From Ureaplasma sp. Hg1 (GTDB lineage Bacteria > Bacillota_I > Bacilli_A > Mycoplasmatales > Mycoplasmoidaceae), in NCBI GenBank assembly GCA_021378535.1, contig JAACJV010000003.1, forward strand, positions 1-64,000: a stretch of 64,000 bases of DNA, in the 5' to 3' direction. Both the position numbers and the translations under genes were made by a program. A model generated the notes under the pieces. It saw only the letters and a program-made list of their open reading frames with translations, was not told the origin of the DNA and searched no databases. Below are positions 21,606 through 32,499 of this stretch, piece by piece. The stretch's first letter is position 1; every line of letters begins with the position of its first letter.

Positions 21606-24600
21606 ATGAACAACAATGATAGTGTTCGTAAAAGTAATGATAAGAAGTCAGTAGCTAGTAGCAAATTAGGGAACAGAAGTGTTTCAAAATTTGCAGATAC
21701 TAAATCTTCTTCTACTTCACGAACAAGAAAAACAAATATGTCAGCTAAATATTCACAAAAATCACGAACAGTTGCTAAAAGTAAAACTAGTAGCAGTTCT
21801 CGTGTAGATAGTAGCGACTCTCGTGTAAAGGCTAATAGTTCACGAACAAATGCTAATAAACTTTCTAACCAATCTACAATTAAGAGTAATGTTAATAGTA
21901 GATCTTATACAAGCGATAGTAGCTCAAAATTGAATAGTAGCAAACCAGTAACTAAGAGTAGTACTAATAGTTCACGAGTAAATGCTAACAAATATTCTAG
22001 TAAACCTATAACTAAGAGTAATGTTAATAGCAGAACTCGTGTAAATGCTACAAAGCATTCTGGTGGATCTAGAAGTAAAAGTGCATGAAATAAGAAAAGA
22101 TTGGTAGGCGTTGGAATTGCTTCAACGTTAGCAGTCATGGGAGTATCAACAGCATTATACGTTACACTTGCGAGTGATCAAAATTCTACGAGTGATCAAA
22201 ATTCTATTAGCCAATATCAATTTGATGGGCAAACATTTAAAACACAACAAGATGCTTTAGATTATGCAGATAATAATGTTAAAGATAATATGGCATGACA
22301 AGATGGTAGTCAAACATATAATAACGTTGCTGAATTAGGCACTAGTATCAACGACAACATCCAACCAATAAGTGGTTATACAACAAGTGATAATAAGGCC
22401 GCAACTTTAGAAGACGACGGTTCAATCTCAGCTGAAAGTTTAGCAAAGATTAGCTTTGATCAAAAAGCTGATACTGTAGCAGTTTATGATGGCGCTAGTG
22501 ATAGCATTTATAAAACAAAAACAGATGCACAAGAATCATATTTACAAATTCATAATGCTTATTACTTTAATAACATTTATTTCCATACATTAGATGACTT
22601 ATATAATTATTTAGTTAATGACTATATTCCTAACGGTGGTTCACCTGAAGCTTCAGTTCGAATTATCGGTGGTCCTAATGGATCATATTCACATCCAATT
22701 GATTATAGTTCTCCAGATGCAAAAGCAAAAACTGATGACTTCGTAGATAGTAATTATAAATCAATGCTTGAAATTAAGAACGGAACAAATTCATATCAAT
22801 ACGCTGACACAATGAGTATTAATGAAGTTGTTGATGCAATCAACCCAAATGATATTGATTACACTCATATGTATAGTACCGGTGGTAAAAGCGAATATAT
22901 AGTTGATACATCAAAAGATGATGATTACACGCTGACTGGTCCATATCTATATGAAGGCCACGATATAACATCTATTACCAATCCAAATATGTGAACTGAA
23001 ATTGCACCTACCGATAGTAAAGTAGTTGATACTTATGTTAATGATATGATAGGTAATTTCTTTGGAACAGTTTTCTCTGATTCTAAAGATATAAGTGATA
23101 CCGACCTTTTGTTTAATGCAGCACCAATGCTAGACACTAGTGAAACTTATATGAGTTATTTGAAATCTTTTGATAATGAAACATATAACTTTATTTTAGG
23201 TGTTAGAAAAAATATTTTAAGCGGTAAACGTAATAATAACTTTTATGATATTCCAGCATTTTATTCTTCATTACTTGAACACATGGTTATTAAAAAACGA
23301 CCAAATGTTGAAATTGATAAAACGCGAGATTACTTTAAAGCTATGACTGATTACTATAATCAAATTATTCAAGTTATGATGCCTCAATCAATGCTTACAA
23401 ATGTAGAAAACGGTGATGTATTTAATTTAACTAGTTTGTTTGGATTTGACAAAACTGATTTCAATTATGCAGTAGGTATGGAATATTATACTGATATTTT
23501 GAAACAACAATATCCTAATCTTATTGCTTCAATGGAATTGGGATCACAAGCATTGATTAATGCAAGTACATTACATGGTGTTCTACCTTTTAATAAAACA
23601 CTTGCTAAAGATTGTCTTGATGACACTTATGCTCCAGTGGATTATAGAATTAATAAAGACAAAAACAATGATTACATTCAATCTGAATATGATGGATTAG
23701 AACAAGTGTGAAACAATTTTAGTTCAACAAGTATGGATGACTTTGATCACACAGTTTCTGATGCAACTAAACAAGCATATCCTAACTATAATGAAATTGC
23801 AAAACCAGTTATTTTAATTTCAGGAGTATTTGATCAAGCAATGAACCTTGAATATAATGATGAAAATAGCAATAACAGTAACGGTTTAAACAGTAGTTTG
23901 AATAGTGGCTTAACAAGTAGCTATGTCAATGTTCATTCATCTTCTGAATTTAAATCTGTAAATAAATATGGTTTTAGTTCATTGATGAATGCTTCAAGTA
24001 AAGCAGGCCTTGGTGGTTTTGACCATAAAAAGACCCCAGAACAAAATTATAAAAAAGTTTTAGATGATTTATCATCAAGTACAAGAAGAGGTCCGACAGG
24101 TAAAAGTGTTTATTCAGCTGCACTAACAGCTCAATCAAATTTACTTGAAATGGCTTTAGAAAAGCAAATGAGAACTGACCAAGGTATTGATAGATTTAAA
24201 GTAAGTCAATATGATAGTCAAGGCAGAGATGTAGCTAAGCAAGTACTTTCAACAATGTCATTGGCTTTGAATTCAGTGTCAGGATTAGATGCTGTTAAGG
24301 ATATCCCAGAACTTGAAGTTGCACTTAAAGTAATGTCAACCGTACTTGCTATATGTAGTATGTTTATGTTTACTTATAAACATTCATCTTACATTTACAC
24401 AACAACATCAAATGTTTCATATGTTTGAGATGGTGGTGTTACCAAAAGTAGATTCTTTGGATTAATTACTGAAGATGTTTCAACAATTAACGACATGAAA
24501 ATGAATGATCCGATTCAATTAAACGCTCCAAGAAATATGGACTATTTATATTACAATGGAAATGTTTATGATGGTACTACTCCAACAACTCAATTAAAAG

Positions 24601-25391
24601 AGGATTATGCGAGAGACATTATTGAAGGCACTACTACTAACAAGGATATTACAACTGTTTACACACTTAAAGATGATCCTAATAATAAGGAACATACAAG
24701 ATCTGAATTTACTTTTAATTCAGAAGCAAAACTTGAAGATGATGTTTATGGAAGCATGAAACAAGTCAATGACAATAAATATAGTACTGACAATAATTAC
24801 ACCTTTGCAAACGGAACCAAAGAAGAAGCTAGAAAAATAGTTGATGAAATAAATCCGGTGCAAATTGTGCAACTTCCAGAAATGGATAAAAATAATTATG
24901 CTATCGATAATTCCCAAACATACATCACACCAGGTGATGTATATAATGGAAAGACCAACAAAATTGAAACCGAGGCTTCACGGGATCCTAATAACGAACA
25001 CAACTATATAATATTAGATCCTAATACAAAGGCGAATAAGGATAAAGCGAATGCTGATGTTGAAAAAACAGCTCATGAACAAATAACTAAGCAATTTAAT
25101 GCATTGGTTAATGTAAAATCTAAAAACGTACTTAAACAAGATTTATTAAGTGCAACGTCATTTAATGCATTGGAAGGTTCAACTTCTTATGTTGATGCGA
25201 CAATTTATCAAGTCGAAACTTATCCCGGCGATTATAAATACTTTAACGATTATAATAGCGCAGCAAATTATTATTATAGCTTTAAGGATTACGTTGTGCA
25301 ATCAGCATACTATTACGATAATATGATGGTAGCAAACAGTGAACAATCATTCCATGATTGGGTCCTTAGCAACACAGAGGAGGTTAAATAA
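21606..25391 (+). CDS. Large anchored surface protein, 1261 aa
   Basis: I do not recognise a family. Residues 1-165 are Ser/Arg/Lys/Asn-rich and low complexity with internal repeats (for example SSRVNANK), presumably cytoplasmic. A hydrophobic helix follows at about 168-190 (VGVGIASTLAVMGVSTALY). The rest is a large hydrophilic, Asp/Asn/Tyr-rich domain, probably outside the cell, with a second hydrophobic segment at about 905-925 (MSTVLAICSMFMF). Five TGA codons are Trp; the frame is otherwise uninterrupted. A short motif recurs: an aromatic strand, then D-A-x-x-Y (FDGQTFKTQQDALDY, YKYFNDYNSAANYY). No lipobox. Its stop overlaps the next ATG, so the two products are made together and may form a complex. 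Ribosome site GGGGGAAAG before ATG 21606. Confidence 0.85.
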
Positions 25392-27502
25392 TGAATAAGA
25401 AAAATAAAATACTAGCAATTGTTTGCTCTTCATTATCAGTAGCAACAATTACAGTTGGTTCTATCGCTGGAGTTCTTACTTCAAGCAATACAACACAACT
25501 TCAATCTAGTAAAGATAATCATTATAACGATCAATCTATTTCATATAATGGTGTTGACTATAAAAATGTTGATAGTGCAGCCAATCAATTATTACTTGAT
25601 GCAAATAAAGATATTTCAATTTCAAGTGACAAATATATTGGTTCAATCGGTAGTTTACAAGATAATCAAAATTTTGCTAGTGATTTAAATAAAAAAGGTG
25701 CTGATTTATTTACATACGATGTTAGTAAAGTGGATCAAGCATATCAATTAGCTAATGGCCAATATACAGATGATTTTGCAACTGCTAGAAATAGTTTTGT
25801 GAACGGCGGATTAGTTACATATAAATTCCTTAATGATAAGGGAGAACAATTTGATACAGAATCACAAGCGAAAGAATCAAACAAAAATAATTTAGCTACA
25901 ACATCAATTGAATTTTATAAAATAAAAGATCAATACGGTCAAGAAGAATTAATCAATCCTTTAAATACACAAGATCAAAATTTTATGAAACAAGTTGCAG
26001 TTGATGACATCATGGATACAAGTAATAGTAATAGCTGATCATTTAGCTTGAAAGTGGCTTCAGATGCTAATGATAATAATACTATGACATTGGCTTCGAA
26101 ATATAGTGATATTCCTTTGTATAATTTTACTGTTGATTGGGATGCATTCTATACATTGTTATATAACGCAGCTCATAATGACCTTATGGATGTACAAAAG
26201 AATAAGGAATATTCTTTTGGAAGTGATAATTTGAAAAAACAATATTATCAAATTTTAATGGGATCTAGTGATTACGCTAAAATTGATAAAGAATTTCCAG
26301 GATTTGGTGATGTTTATAATCGTTTCTGTAATATGATAGATTGAATTGAAGTCGAAATTAGCGGTTGAACAACTGAAAACGATGCTCATAACAACGATCT
26401 AGTTGGAGCTAACCCCTTCTTCTTAATGCTTGCTACAGTTGGTGGAATGCAAAAAAAGCATCTAGTACCAGAAAGTACAACTGCGGCTGTTTTAAACAAG
26501 GAATGTGAAAAAAATCGAAAAATTAATGGTTTTAATTATGGAGTATGAGCTATGACTCATCACACGAGCTCTCAATGACCAAACAAACATAATTTTAAAA
26601 GTGATGTAACACTTTTTGATAAATATGTAAAAGATGACAATGCAATCTTAACAATTGATTATAATAATGTTCCTGTATACAAATTAACTAACAGTTTCAT
26701 TAATAAAAATAAATCAAATTTAAGTAAAGCAATTCATAATAATTTAACTATTGATGCAATTAAACCAATTAATGCAAAAACATATAAATCTGACAATAAT
26801 GAATATATATTAAATAGTGATTTTAGAACTAACAATCTTATTAAGTCTAATAACAACAAATTGCAAACTATAAAATCTTACAACAAAGATGATTTGGAAA
26901 CAAATTTAAGTAGTGGTAAATTAGGTTCATATAATTCAAACGGAATTGATAGCATTATACATTACGCTGACCAATGAAATAAAAATTGATCTCAAGCTGA
27001 TGCTAACAATATTCCAATATTAAAAGATGCAGACGGAACACTAAATAATGCTTATTACTTTGAATATTATGCTGGGGTTACTACTAATGATAGTTATATG
27101 GCAAATGATAACCGTAATTGATACTTTGATACAAAAGAAGCTAAGAGTAAAAACTATGATAAAAACTTCTATAATCTACCATTAAGAATTGCTGAAATAT
27201 TCGATGTTAACGGAAATATGTTAAACGAACAATTATTAACAGGCGATAGTTTGTATGATGATGAATCTACAATGACATTAAATGTTGTAAATAACTTCTT
27301 ATTATCATCAAGCCAAGAAAATAAAGTATTTTATAACCTTAATGGTTCAGAACAATTAATTGATAATGAATATCATTATGGATATGAAGTAACACTTGCT
27401 AATGATAGAAATGACGTCCATCAAGCTGATCAATATTATTTATCAGAAGATGCAGCTTTTAAAAGCGTTGAAACATTCATTTTAAATAATTTAGACTACT
27501 AA
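25391..27502 (+). CDS. Anchored or secreted surface protein, 703 aa
   Basis: Not a family I recognise. A basic start and hydrophobic stretch (about residues 7-30, ILAIVCSSLSVATITVGSIAG) form a signal peptide or membrane anchor; the Cys inside it is not in a convincing lipobox. The remainder is hydrophilic and rich in Asn, Asp, Tyr and Ser. It shares with the upstream 1261-aa protein the pattern aromatic strand plus D-x-A helix, e.g. SYNGVDYKNVDSAANQLL at the N terminus and YYLSEDAAFKSVETF at the C terminus. TAATG overlap with the upstream gene and GAGGTTAA before the ATG argue for coupled translation. Several TGA codons are Trp. A strong terminator follows. Confidence 0.85.
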
Positions 27503-27513
27503 ATTAATATTAT

Positions 27514-27544
27514 AAAAAATCTAAGTTATTTACTTAGATTTTTT
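27514..27544 (+). terminator. Intrinsic terminator of the two-gene surface operon
   Basis: AAAAAATCTAAGT / ACTTAGATTTTTT with a 5-base loop, directly after the 703-aa gene. It shows the operon ends here. Confidence 0.9.
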
Positions 27545-27677
27545 ATTGTCATATTTTATTATTTTAAAATTATCTAAAATTATCTAAAATCACTTATAAC
27601 ATACAAATATAGTAATATTTGTAAATTTATTATGATATTATAATATATATTATTTATTTATTAAATATGGAGGACAT

Positions 27678-28463
27678 ATGTATAGTAATAAGAAAATGGC
27701 GGTCAACGAGCCTGTACTACAATATAACAAAGCTCAAGGATCATTAATGACTAAAGCGTTAATAATAACTGGTCTAGGTTTTGCTGCAATTTGTGGTGTT
27801 GGTTATGGCGTTGGAGCTATCTACGATGCAGCACTTGCTGGTAGTGATAGCGCACAAATGTCTTCACAAACATTAGGATTGATTGGTGGAATATGTTTAA
27901 TCGCTAGTATGTTTATGGCAATCTTTTGAATGATGAAGTTTGAACAGGCAGGTTGAGGCTTAATCGGGATGACTTTTCTAGTTTATATTTTAGGTCAAGG
28001 AATAGGCTTTGGATCATTGTTTTTGATTTTTGATGGAACACAACTGTTATGAATCTTTGGTCTCGCCGGAGGAATCTTCCTTATTATGGGAGTCATTGGT
28101 ATGTCCCTATCTTCAAGGGCAGCGATGAGTTTGATGAAGATGTTAATGATTGGTACTATGGTTTATTTGGGATTAGCTTTAATGATGATGTTATTTTCAA
28201 TGTTTGGTGTTTGAAATTTATTTGATGACTCAGACGGTAATATGAGTTGAATGTATTGAGGGATCACTGCATTCTCAGGTTTATTAGCTTTAGGATACAT
28301 TGCTTTTGATATGCATATGTTAAGTAAGTATAATGAGTTCCATAACCTTGAAGGGGCTAACAACGTTAATAAAATTGCTGCTTTCTTTGGTTTTAAATTA
28401 TTAATGGACTTAATTTATTTAGTATGAATTATCGCTAGAATTTTTTTAATGTCAGAAAGATAA
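27678..28463 (+). CDS. Bax inhibitor-1/YccA family membrane protein
   Basis: 261-aa protein with seven hydrophobic segments, most within residues 25-260, and the late segment ALGYIAFDMHMLSK followed by AAFFGFKLLMDLIYLVW, the typical end of the BI-1/YccA (UPF0005) family ('...D.q.i......A..lylDiinLF'). The N-terminal 24 residues are polar. Members act as membrane pH/Ca2+ leak channels or interact with FtsH; the role in mycoplasmas is unknown. Several TGA codons are Trp. GGAGG precedes the ATG at 27678. Own terminator downstream. Confidence 0.85.
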
Positions 28464-28478
28464 ATAAACTTTTCAATT

Positions 28479-28512
28479 AAAAAATACCCATTTTAAAACG
28501 GGTGTTTTTTTT
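28479..28512 (+). terminator. Intrinsic terminator after the BI-1-like gene
   Basis: AAAAAATACCC / GGGTGTTTTTT stem (one wobble) with an inner TTTTAAAA loop and a T-run. Confidence 0.8.
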
Positions 28513-28546
28513 AATGTATAATATATATAAATAAGGGAATTAAAAT

Positions 28547-30979
28547 ATGAAGATAATTAAAATTGGCATTTGTACATTATTGCCTTCAATATTAGCGGCC
28601 ACTAGCTTATTATTAACGATACCCATAGTTGTTAATCAAACGACTAAATTAAATAACGATACTGTAACAAATAATAAATCAGTTAATTCTGTTGCAGCAG
28701 TTAATCCGAACAATGTGATGAAATCAGAAGTTTCTCAAACAATTCGAATCAGATGAGATACGCCATCCGCTGATATTGGTAATTATGCTTTCTGAAATAA
28801 CATGCAGACAATGTTGCCATTCAATTATAAAGGTGATGTATATAGTATTGCTAATAACGAATCAGGTGGATTAATTGTTTATGATTCAATTGGAAATATT
28901 GTTAATTCCTTTGGTAGTTCAGATTTACCTCAAAGAACTGGATCATCATTTAAAATAATAGAGACTGCAGTTGCTTCGAGTCAAGGTAGTTATATTTATA
29001 TTTCAGCATTAAATGTATACGGAAGTACTGGCTTAGATGGCTCTTACTCAACGATGTATAAATGAGATTGAAACACTGATAAACTAACTACCATTGCAGA
29101 TTTTAAAAATAGTAATACAACTGTTAAAAATTCTAAAGTTATGGGTGTGATACCAGGAAAAACAGAAGCAGATGATATGCTTATTGGTTTCTTTAATGAT
29201 TATAACAATCATACTAATTCAAGAGTGGCACAATATCCATACTATGTTGTTGATATAGCACACGGGACCACTTTCACTGATACATTTGTTGCTTCATCAG
29301 TTAGTGGTAGTGGATCAACTCATTATAATCAAATTCAAAGTATGCTTGTTTTAAAAACCAATAATTTAACTAATCCTTATGATATTATTCTATTTACAAG
29401 AGGTTTTGATAATACGGATTTCAACGCTGCTTATATTGATAAAATACCATTTCATTTGGATAATTCAAATAAAGTTACATTTGCTAATAGTGGTCAAAAA
29501 CATCAATTAGGTGCTTATTGATTTTATAGTGTTTATCAAGAAATGAATAGGGAAAATAAAGATATATTAACGTCAAGTATAATATCTAATGATGAAAAAG
29601 ATGTTAAACATTTTAATGTTAATACTTATAACTCGCGTCCAAATAATAGTGATAAACCCCATAAAACGGAAATAGAAGATTTTTATTTACAACCAGTATC
29701 ATCTGATACAGATTTATCAAAAAACGTAACATGAAATGGTGTTAGTCACCAATCTGATAAGGTTCATATATTAGAACAAGACGGATCATCAGATGGAAGA
29801 TATAATTATGAACTACATAGTAATAGTAGAAGGATTAATTCGACTAATTCAAAACTTAACATTGATTTAAATAATGATTTAGACGGTAATTATAAATTCG
29901 AAGACGTAACATCTACAATTAAAGGGTTTAGTTATGCTGATGTTGATAAATCTAAAATGTTATTATTTGATAGTAATAATATGGTTAGTCAATATGATTT
30001 AAATACTAATAAATATTCATTAGTTAAAGGAATTGCACCAGTTGATAAAACATCTACTTATTATAAAAATTTAATAAAACAATCTCCAAGTCAAATAACT
30101 AAAACTAACATTAGTCAATTGCTAGATATCAAGGGCTTAACGATTGATTCAAGTAACACTAAAATCACAGCTAACGACAAGTTAGGGACACTTGACGTTA
30201 GCTTAGTAGCCCATGATAAAAACAATAACGAGTTTACTTATAATGAAACAGTTAAAGGTTTTTCCACTTATGAAACAAATCCGAGCTGGCAAGTGAATTG
30301 AGCGGACGATAGTAAAGTTAACAAAAATCAATATGCCATTAAGGGCGGTGTAAGTGATACTGATATTTTAAAGTGATGTAAAATTGGTGATTTAATTAAA
30401 CCCTTTGAAATTGGCGAGCCATTAATTAAAAGGAACCAATTTGATGGATCTATTAAAATTACAACTGAATTTAAGAATTTACCAGCTGATTTTGATAGTT
30501 CAGAAATAGTGACTACTCATACATATACTGGTTTTAAAACTGGTGTTTTACCGCCATCTGGTTTATCGCATCAAGACATTATAATTGCTATCGCAGTTAG
30601 CTGTTCTATTGCTGCAATATTTCTTATTGGTTTAACTGCTCTTTTTATTTATAAACAAAAAGAAAATTCTAAATACAAAAATAGAAAAGCAAATAGCACT
30701 AATCAAAATACTAATAGACATTCAAGAAAACGTACTAGACATCAAATTCAAACGGGAAGTGCAAGAAAAAACAAATTGGTTGGCACAAATAACAATTCCG
30801 AAGTTATTCAATCACCACGACCGTCTAATAAGCGACCAACAAACAATGGAACGTCTAATAAGCGACCAACAAACAATAGAGCATCTAGTAATCGACCAAC
30901 AAGAAATAAAGCATCTAATAATCGACCAACAAGAAATAAAGCATCTAATAAATCTAAATCGGCACGAAAACATAGATAG
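28547..30979 (+). CDS. Surface protein with Lipoprotein_17-type domains and C-terminal anchor, 810 aa
   Basis: N-terminal signal sequence (about residues 5-30, no lipobox Cys at the cleavage region), then a large extracellular part. Residues about 510-590 read as the mycoplasma 'lipoprotein-associated type 17' domain (GTLDVSLVAHDKNNNEFTY, then VKGFSTYE), and a second copy ends in THTYTGFKTG near residue 660. The N-terminal 350 residues suggest a beta-propeller-like repeat but I cannot confirm it. A single membrane helix lies at about 680-702 (IIAIAVSCSIAAIFLIGLTAL). The cytoplasmic tail is very basic and ends in four 10-residue repeats of the type SNKRPTNNRA. Same architecture as the gene at 48737-51049. 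TGA codons are Trp. Confidence 0.8.
30824..30951 (+). repeat. 30-bp tandem repeat, four copies, in the tail of the 810-aa protein
   Basis: Units begin at 30824, 30854, 30884 and 30914, each starting TCTAATAAGCGACCAACA or a close variant, and a partial fifth follows. They encode SNKRPTNNGT, SNKRPTNNRA, SSNRPTRNKA and SNNRPTRNKA. The unit is a multiple of three, so copy changes keep the frame. Confidence 0.9.
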
Positions 30980-30994
30980 TCAAATAATTCCATA

Positions 30995-31047
30995 AAATCA
31001 CAAAGTTAAAAATAACGTTCAAAAACTTATTTTTAACTTTGTGATTT
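30995..31047 (+). terminator. Long hairpin after the 810-aa gene
   Basis: 21-bp perfect arms (AAATCACAAAGTTAAAAATA and one more A, with exact complement) separated by 11 bases. It lies 15 bp after the stop codon. There is no clean T-run after it, so it may end transcription or protect the 3' end. Confidence 0.7.
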
Positions 31048-31152
31048 ACAAGAATAATATCAGGAAGATAGAAGTTTCTAATCAAATTCCTAAAGAGCAC
31101 CTTACAATAATAATTTAATTTCAATTATTTTAATTTTTAAATTTAAATAATG

Positions 31153-31158
31153 TATAAT
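31153..31158 (+). promoter_or_regulatory. -10 box of the tRNA-His gene
   Basis: TATAAT preceded by TG, 20 bases before the first tRNA base. No clear -35. Confidence 0.5.
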
Positions 31159-31177
31159 ATTAACGACTAGAAATAAT

Positions 31178-31255
31178 GGCGGTTATGGTGAAGTCGGTTA
31201 ACACACCTGACTGTGACTCAGGCACGCGCGGGTTCAAATCCCGTTAATCGCCCCA
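31178..31255 (+). tRNA. tRNA-His (GTG anticodon)
   Basis: Cloverleaf with anticodon arm CCTGA-CTGTGAC-TCAGG (anticodon GTG), T arm GCGGG-TTCAAAT-CCCGT, and acceptor GCGGTTA / TAATCGC with one G-U pair. The extra G-1 at 31178 opposite C73 is the hallmark of tRNA-His. CCA is encoded. A terminator follows. Confidence 0.95.
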
Positions 31256-31264
31256 TATTATAAA

Positions 31265-31287
31265 CAAAAGCACTTAGGTGCTTTTTT
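31265..31287 (+). terminator. Intrinsic terminator of tRNA-His
   Basis: AAAAGCAC-TTAG-GTGCTTTT followed by TTT. Confidence 0.9.
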
Positions 31288-31328
31288 TATTTATATTTTT
31301 ATTTATATGCTAAAATATTATTGTCATT

Positions 31329-31409
31329 ATAGCAGAGGTACTATTCATTAATAATAGGTGAGAAACACTCTTATGACTTGATCTAGTTAATACTAGCGGA
31401 AGCAGCTAT
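31329..31409 (+). promoter_or_regulatory. TPP (THI-box) riboswitch
   Basis: Contains the two conserved TPP-aptamer strands: AGAGGTACTA... then GGTGAGAA with ACTCTTATGACTTGATC, and TAGTTAATACTAGCGGAAGC (consensus 'CTGATC-TGGTTAATACCAGCG-AGG'). P1 is closed by ATAGC / GCTAT. It precedes a thiamine-transporter-like gene. Downstream, CTTCCTT at 31441-31447 can pair with the ribosome site AAGGAGG at 31453-31459 and hide it. Alternatively GGAAG at 31398-31402, inside the aptamer, can pair with CTTCC and free the ribosome site. This suggests TPP-dependent control of translation initiation. Confidence 0.88.
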
Positions 31410-31440
31410 AAATATTTATTTGTATAATATTTAACGTTGT

Positions 31441-31460
31441 CTTCCTTTTTATAAGGAGGA
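31441..31460 (+). promoter_or_regulatory. Shine-Dalgarno sequestering hairpin
   Basis: CTTCCTT-TTTAT-AAGGAGG: the complete, near-ideal ribosome site AAGGAGGA of the following TTG-initiated gene is one arm. This is the probable expression platform of the TPP riboswitch. Confidence 0.7.
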
Positions 31461-31467
31461 TTTTTAA

Positions 31468-32496
31468 TTGCAACAAATTAAAAAAATTAAGCGAAGTTCA
31501 AATTATTTAGTCTGAAGTTGAATCATTATTATCTGTGGTTTAATCATCGGTCTAGCCGGAACGTTCGCTTTATATGCACCGATTGATAATATCGAAATAA
31601 GTGTTGTTGCACTTATTGGGTGAATTTTATTAAGCATAGGAGCATCGTTAGAATTAATATCTAGTGTATATTTACTTTTAGATAAAAATATTTCAACACC
31701 AGTTGAGGCAAACTTGATAAAAAATACGGCACTATGAGGGTTAACATTATTACCAATCGCTTTTATTAAAGCAGTGAAATTATCTAGTCAAAGTAAAGTG
31801 GCACTTACTGAAGCACAAGAGTTAAATCATGTTGATACTAATAAGTGAGAACAGTTTTTAATTAGCATTGGGTTTAAAGACTTAACAACAAGGGAACAAA
31901 TTCTTGATTTAACATTAGCTGGAATGTTATTAGCTTTTTGTATTTTAGCAAAATATATCGCTTCATTCACACCAATGATTGGTGTCGAACATATTGAATT
32001 GCATTATTTAGTTTTCATTTTATCATTATTGCTAATTCGTTCAATGCGTTATAAATTAATGTTCTTTGTAATCACGCCTTTTATTTTAACAATGTTTGGG
32101 CAAATTGCACTAAACCCGATAGATTATTTTTTAGAATATATTTTAGTAATGTGAGTTTTTTTACCTTTACTATGATTTGATTTAATTGTTGAAAAAATTG
32201 CAAAGCAATTTAATGTGACTGAAAAACAAAAAAAATATTGAATGATTCGTTTCAGTTGATTTACAATTAACTTTGTAATTTTGATGACAATTCGATTAAT
32301 GATTCACGTTGGTGCTGGAATGTTATATTGAGCTCCCGACCAACACAGTCAATATGATAAGTTTATATATTCAATTATTTTAAATGCAACCGGAATTGGA
32401 GTTACGACTGCTATTATTTTACCTTTAGGATTAACTTTATTTTATCCGATGTTAAAAATGCGTGATGCTTCATGAGAACAATTTTACTACCAATAA
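31468..32496 (+). CDS. ThiT-like thiamine transporter (S component) with N-terminal extension
   Basis: 342-aa membrane protein starting at TTG 31468, set by AAGGAGGA 7 bases upstream. The C-terminal part (about residues 150-335) has six hydrophobic segments ordered as in ECF S components. DYFLEYILVMW resembles the 'DYPLAF' helix of ThiT, and HVGAGMLYWAPDQHSQY followed by IYSIILNATGIG matches ThiT's 'ISGVIFW...YSLIYNGSY', whose aromatic and polar residues bind thiamine. The N-terminal 110 residues add two to three extra helices not found in ordinary ThiT (about 200 aa). Many TGA codons are Trp. A TPP riboswitch in front supports thiamine as substrate. The shared ECF energising module is not in the window. 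Confidence 0.75.
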
Positions 32497-32499
32497 ATT

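Noticed and set aside
21606..25391. Six separate surface genes
   Set aside because: Same frame, only TGA between pieces, and a single ribosome site at the first start.
30759..30995. Plus-strand protein in the +1 frame of the RPT repeats
   Set aside because: It is the shadow of the 30-bp repeat region inside the 810-aa gene.
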